A DNA stretch of 5,591 bases. Origin: Minisyncoccota bacterium (GTDB lineage: Bacteria > Patescibacteriota > Minisyncoccia > UBA6257 > HR35). Below, one piece after another: positions 4,341-5,591 of this stretch (within the stretch, counting starts at the first letter, position 1; each line of letters begins with the position of its first letter). The notes below the pieces were generated by a model that worked only from the letters and a program-made list of their open reading frames with translations, made no database searches and was not told the DNA's origin. The position numbers and the translations under genes were made by a program. The DNA is taken from the NCBI GenBank assembly GCA_937934285.1, contig CALHAT010000053.1, positions 1-5,591 on the forward strand, read 5' to 3'.

Positions 4341-5366
4341 ATGAAAAAAGAGTCATCAGCCGGAGCAATAGTTTTTTATCAGAAAGGATCAAAAAGAGAG
4401 TATTTGCTTTTAAATTATCTTGGTGGACATTGGGATTTTCCTAAAGGCCATATGGAACTTCATGAAAACCCGATTAAAACCACTCTTCGAGAAATTAAAG
4501 AAGAAACCGACCTGGATGTTAAAATTTTAAGAGGTTTTGAGAGAAAAATAACTTACTCTTTTAAACACCGTAATGAATTTATAATTAAGGATGTTATTTT
4601 TTATTTAGCTCAAGCAAAAACCCAACGAATCCGATTGTCTTCTGAACACAAGGGTTATGTTTGGCTTCCTTATGAAAAAGCTCTAGAGTTAATCACTTTT
4701 AATAAAGAGGTTTTAAAAGATGCAGAAAGATTTTTGAGGAAAAAATTTGCTTATGGCTTTACTCTTCTTGAAATCTTAATTGTAGTAGTAATGATTTTGA
4801 TTTTATTTTCAATTACAGCGCAAATTTTTAAACCTCTTACCTATCTTAAAAAAACAAGGGATGTTAAAAGAATTGCTGACTTAAAAGCATTAGAGATAGC
4901 TTTAAATACTTATTTAACTGTTACGAGCTCACCAAATCTTGGACCAACAAATAAGGGCATTGATGAAGCAAGTTCAACTATTTTTATTTCTATTCCTTTT
5001 GATAAGGAGGATATTAGAAATCAGACATTGGTTTGGAATGCAAAAACTTATTATTTTTCTCAAGCAAGTTCGACTGAATTTTTTAAAAATGATGGGCAGG
5101 GATGGCTACCAGTAAATATCAGTCTTCTTCCCTATCAACCACTTTTTGCTTATCCTTATGATCCTATCAATTCCTATCAAAATAAATTATTTTATTCTTA
5201 TGTTTTTAAAAGAGCCAGTTCAACCTTTGAAATAAATGCTAATTTAGAATATGAAAATTTTAAATATCAGGGTAACGAAGATAAAGTTAGCACTGATGGT
5301 GGAGATAATCAAAATATCTTAGAAATGGGTAACGACAAAAGCTTAATGCCCAATAATTTATACTAA
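4341..5366 (+). CDS. Nudix (Ap4A-hydrolase-like) domain joined to a type IV prepilin/pseudopilin
   Basis: The frame encodes 341 residues. Residues 1-135 are a Nudix hydrolase: SAGAIVFY, LGGHWDFPKGH (27-37) and a Nudix box from G36 to L58 with R50-E51 and E54-E55 intact; the box glycine is D57. With SSEHKGYVWLPYEKA (100-114), this resembles diadenosine tetraphosphate hydrolases of the NUDT2 type. Directly after it comes RKKFAYG, then FTLLEILIVVVMILILFSITA: a class III prepilin signal with cleavage G139|F140, Glu at +5 and a hydrophobic segment (about 140-163). The rest (TRDVKRIADLKALEIALNTY, GWLPVNI, YPYDPIN, FEINANLEYENFKY, STDGGDNQNILEMG) resembles CPR pseudopilins. The start at 4341 is fixed by an in-frame TAA at 4335-4337. 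The gene diverges from rplB. Whether one or two proteins are made is open. Confidence 0.9.
   Translation: MKKESSAGAIVFYQKGSKREYLLLNYLGGHWDFPKGHMELHENPIKTTLREIKEETDLDVKILRGFERKITYSFKHRNEFIIKDVIFYLAQAKTQRIRLSSEHKGYVWLPYEKALELITFNKEVLKDAERFLRKKFAYGFTLLEILIVVVMILILFSITAQIFKPLTYLKKTRDVKRIADLKALEIALNTYLTVTSSPNLGPTNKGIDEASSTIFISIPFDKEDIRNQTLVWNAKTYYFSQASSTEFFKNDGQGWLPVNISLLPYQPLFAYPYDPINSYQNKLFYSYVFKRASSTFEINANLEYENFKYQGNEDKVSTDGGDNQNILEMGNDKSLMPNNLY
4734..5366 (+). CDS. Possible nested start for the pseudopilin alone (TTG)
   Basis: In the same frame, a TTG at 4734-4736 (codon 132 of the long frame) would begin M-R-K-K-F-A-Y-G before the cleavage site. That is the typical short, positively charged leader of a type IV prepilin, and would give a 210-residue precursor and a 202-residue mature pilin. 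It is the only NTG codon in frame close to the leader. Upstream, AGAAAG (4724-4729) is a weak purine-rich stretch about four bases from the TTG. The Nudix domain also ends naturally just about here. The alternative is that only the long product is made. This is an inference from codon position and leader shape. Confidence 0.4.
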   Translation: MRKKFAYGFTLLEILIVVVMILILFSITAQIFKPLTYLKKTRDVKRIADLKALEIALNTYLTVTSSPNLGPTNKGIDEASSTIFISIPFDKEDIRNQTLVWNAKTYYFSQASSTEFFKNDGQGWLPVNISLLPYQPLFAYPYDPINSYQNKLFYSYVFKRASSTFEINANLEYENFKYQGNEDKVSTDGGDNQNILEMGNDKSLMPNNLY

Positions 5367-5367
5367 T

Positions 5368-5381
5368 TTAGAGGTTAGAGG
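5368..5381. repeat. TTAGAGG x2 heptamer
   Basis: Two exact tandem copies of TTAGAGG (5368-5374, 5375-5381) lie directly after the stop codon of the Nudix-pilin gene. Two copies could be chance, but the 7-base unit length matches the larger array at 5536-5563. Confidence 0.5.
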
Positions 5382-5410
5382 CTGAAATTTTTTATTTAAA
5401 GTAAAATATC

Positions 5411-5457
5411 TTCCTCTACCAAAATTGACGATCGTCAAAGTTGGTAGAGTAAATTTT
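5411..5457 (+). terminator. CGATCG palindrome 1, possible terminator of the Nudix-pilin gene
   Basis: The outer arms CTCTACCAA (5414-5422) and TTGGTAGAG (5441-5449) pair perfectly. Between them lies the perfect 14-bp palindrome TTGACGATCGTCAA (5425-5438) on the same centre, separated by a 2x2 mismatch (AA/AG). In RNA this gives nine outer pairs, a small internal loop, five inner pairs and a GAUC loop. TAAATTTTT follows on the plus strand. Position 45 nt after the stop codon and the T-run suit an intrinsic terminator, though the T-run starts a few bases late. It also belongs to the palindrome family described at 5494 and 5566. Confidence 0.6.
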
Positions 5458-5493
5458 TAGCTCGCAGTTTCAGGAAACAATTTAAAAATGTTC

Positions 5494-5521
5494 CTTATAA
5501 AACGCGATCGCGTCTTATAAG
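5494..5521. repeat. CGATCG palindrome 2
   Basis: The core is the perfect 12-bp palindrome ACGCGATCGCGT (5502-5513). One mismatched pair (A5501/C5514) separates it from flanking arms CTTATAA (5494-5500) and TTATAAG (5515-5521), which pair perfectly. The 28-bp element therefore has a single mismatch and the same A/C mismatch position outside its core as palindrome 3. Its G+C-rich core stands out from the AT-rich surroundings. Confidence 0.8.
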
Positions 5522-5535
5522 TACACTTTTTATTC

Positions 5536-5563
5536 TTGAATCTTGAATCTTGAATCTTGAATC
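5536..5563. repeat. TTGAATC x4 heptamer tandem array
   Basis: Four exact copies of TTGAATC (5536-5542, 5543-5549, 5550-5556, 5557-5563) are flanked by partial copies (TTC before, TT after). The array sits between palindromes 2 and 3. The same ten bases TTGAATCTTG also occur at the -35 box of the rplB promoter on the minus strand. Perfect identity among copies suggests recent slippage expansion. Confidence 0.95.
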
Positions 5564-5565
5564 TT

Positions 5566-5591
5566 TTATAAAGGACGATCGTCCTCTATAA
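5566..5591. repeat. CGATCG palindrome 3 (may continue past the window)
   Basis: The core AGGACGATCGTCCT (5572-5585) is a perfect 14-bp palindrome. One mismatched pair (A5571/C5586) separates it from the arms TTATA (5566-5570) and TATAA (5587-5591). The layout, TTATA-rich arms, A/C mismatch and CGATCG-centred core, is that of palindrome 2, and the inner GACGATCGTC is identical to that of palindrome 1. The window ends exactly at the edge of the arm, so the element may be longer. Confidence 0.8.

Noticed and set aside
5004..5010. AAGGAGG, a perfect Shine-Dalgarno-like string
   Set aside because: It encodes Lys-Glu in the pilin and no start codon in any useful frame follows at 5-10 nt.
5472..5495. 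Small hairpin AGGAAACA / TGTTCCT
   Set aside because: Seven pairs with a bulge and an A/T loop, no following T-run, and it competes with palindrome 2; too weak to call a site.
5504..5511. GCGATCGC, identical to the cyanobacterial HIP1 octamer
   Set aside because: Gene content and base composition do not suggest a cyanobacterium; the octamer is a by-product of the palindrome core, and the two sister palindromes do not contain it.
5411..5591. CRISPR array suggested by repeated palindromes with about 70-bp spacing
   Set aside because: The elements share only short cores, the spacers contain a tandem heptamer, and no cas gene is present.

Overview
This is an AT-rich window (roughly one third G+C by eye) that looks like the chromosome of a Patescibacteria/CPR bacterium, probably of the Parcubacteria type. 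Three things point there. The small genes are tightly overlapped and almost free of Shine-Dalgarno sites. The ribosomal proteins are divergent but full-fold. The pseudopilin C-terminal half has a pattern I associate with CPR pilins (GWLPV, DPIN, FEINANLE, STDGG, MG). Four genes end in TGA inside ATGA overlaps, so UGA is a stop (code 11) and the UGA=Gly lineages (Gracilibacteria, Absconditabacteria) are unlikely. The lineage is inferred; there is no rRNA here to prove it.

Minus strand, 4213 down to 22: ten ribosomal protein genes in the canonical S10/spc order, rplB-rpsS-rplV-rpsC-rplP-rpmC-rpsQ-rplN-rplX-rplE. Junctions are overlaps of 1 to 22 nt or a 1-nt gap, except for a 17-nt gap between rplV and rpsC. 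The usual first half of the S10 operon (rpsJ-rplC-rplD-rplW) is not upstream of rplB. Instead rplB has its own good promoter (TTGAAT, 17 nt, TGATATAAT) facing away from a divergent gene. The operon probably continues past position 1, because no terminator follows rplE.

Plus strand, 4341-5366: one open frame encodes an Ap4A-hydrolase-like Nudix domain (residues 1 to about 135) joined directly to a type IV prepilin/pseudopilin (cleavage site G139|F140). A TTG codon at 4734 would give the pilin part an ordinary eight-residue leader. This may therefore be a true fusion, a peptidase-split polyprotein, or two nested genes sharing a frame.

The 225 nt after it (5367-5591) hold no gene. They carry three palindromes centred on CGATCG at about 70-76 bp spacing, a four-copy TTGAATC heptamer array and a two-copy TTAGAGG heptamer. 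The first palindrome may also be the terminator of the fusion gene. The two main points of interest are the Nudix-pilin frame and the palindrome cluster.
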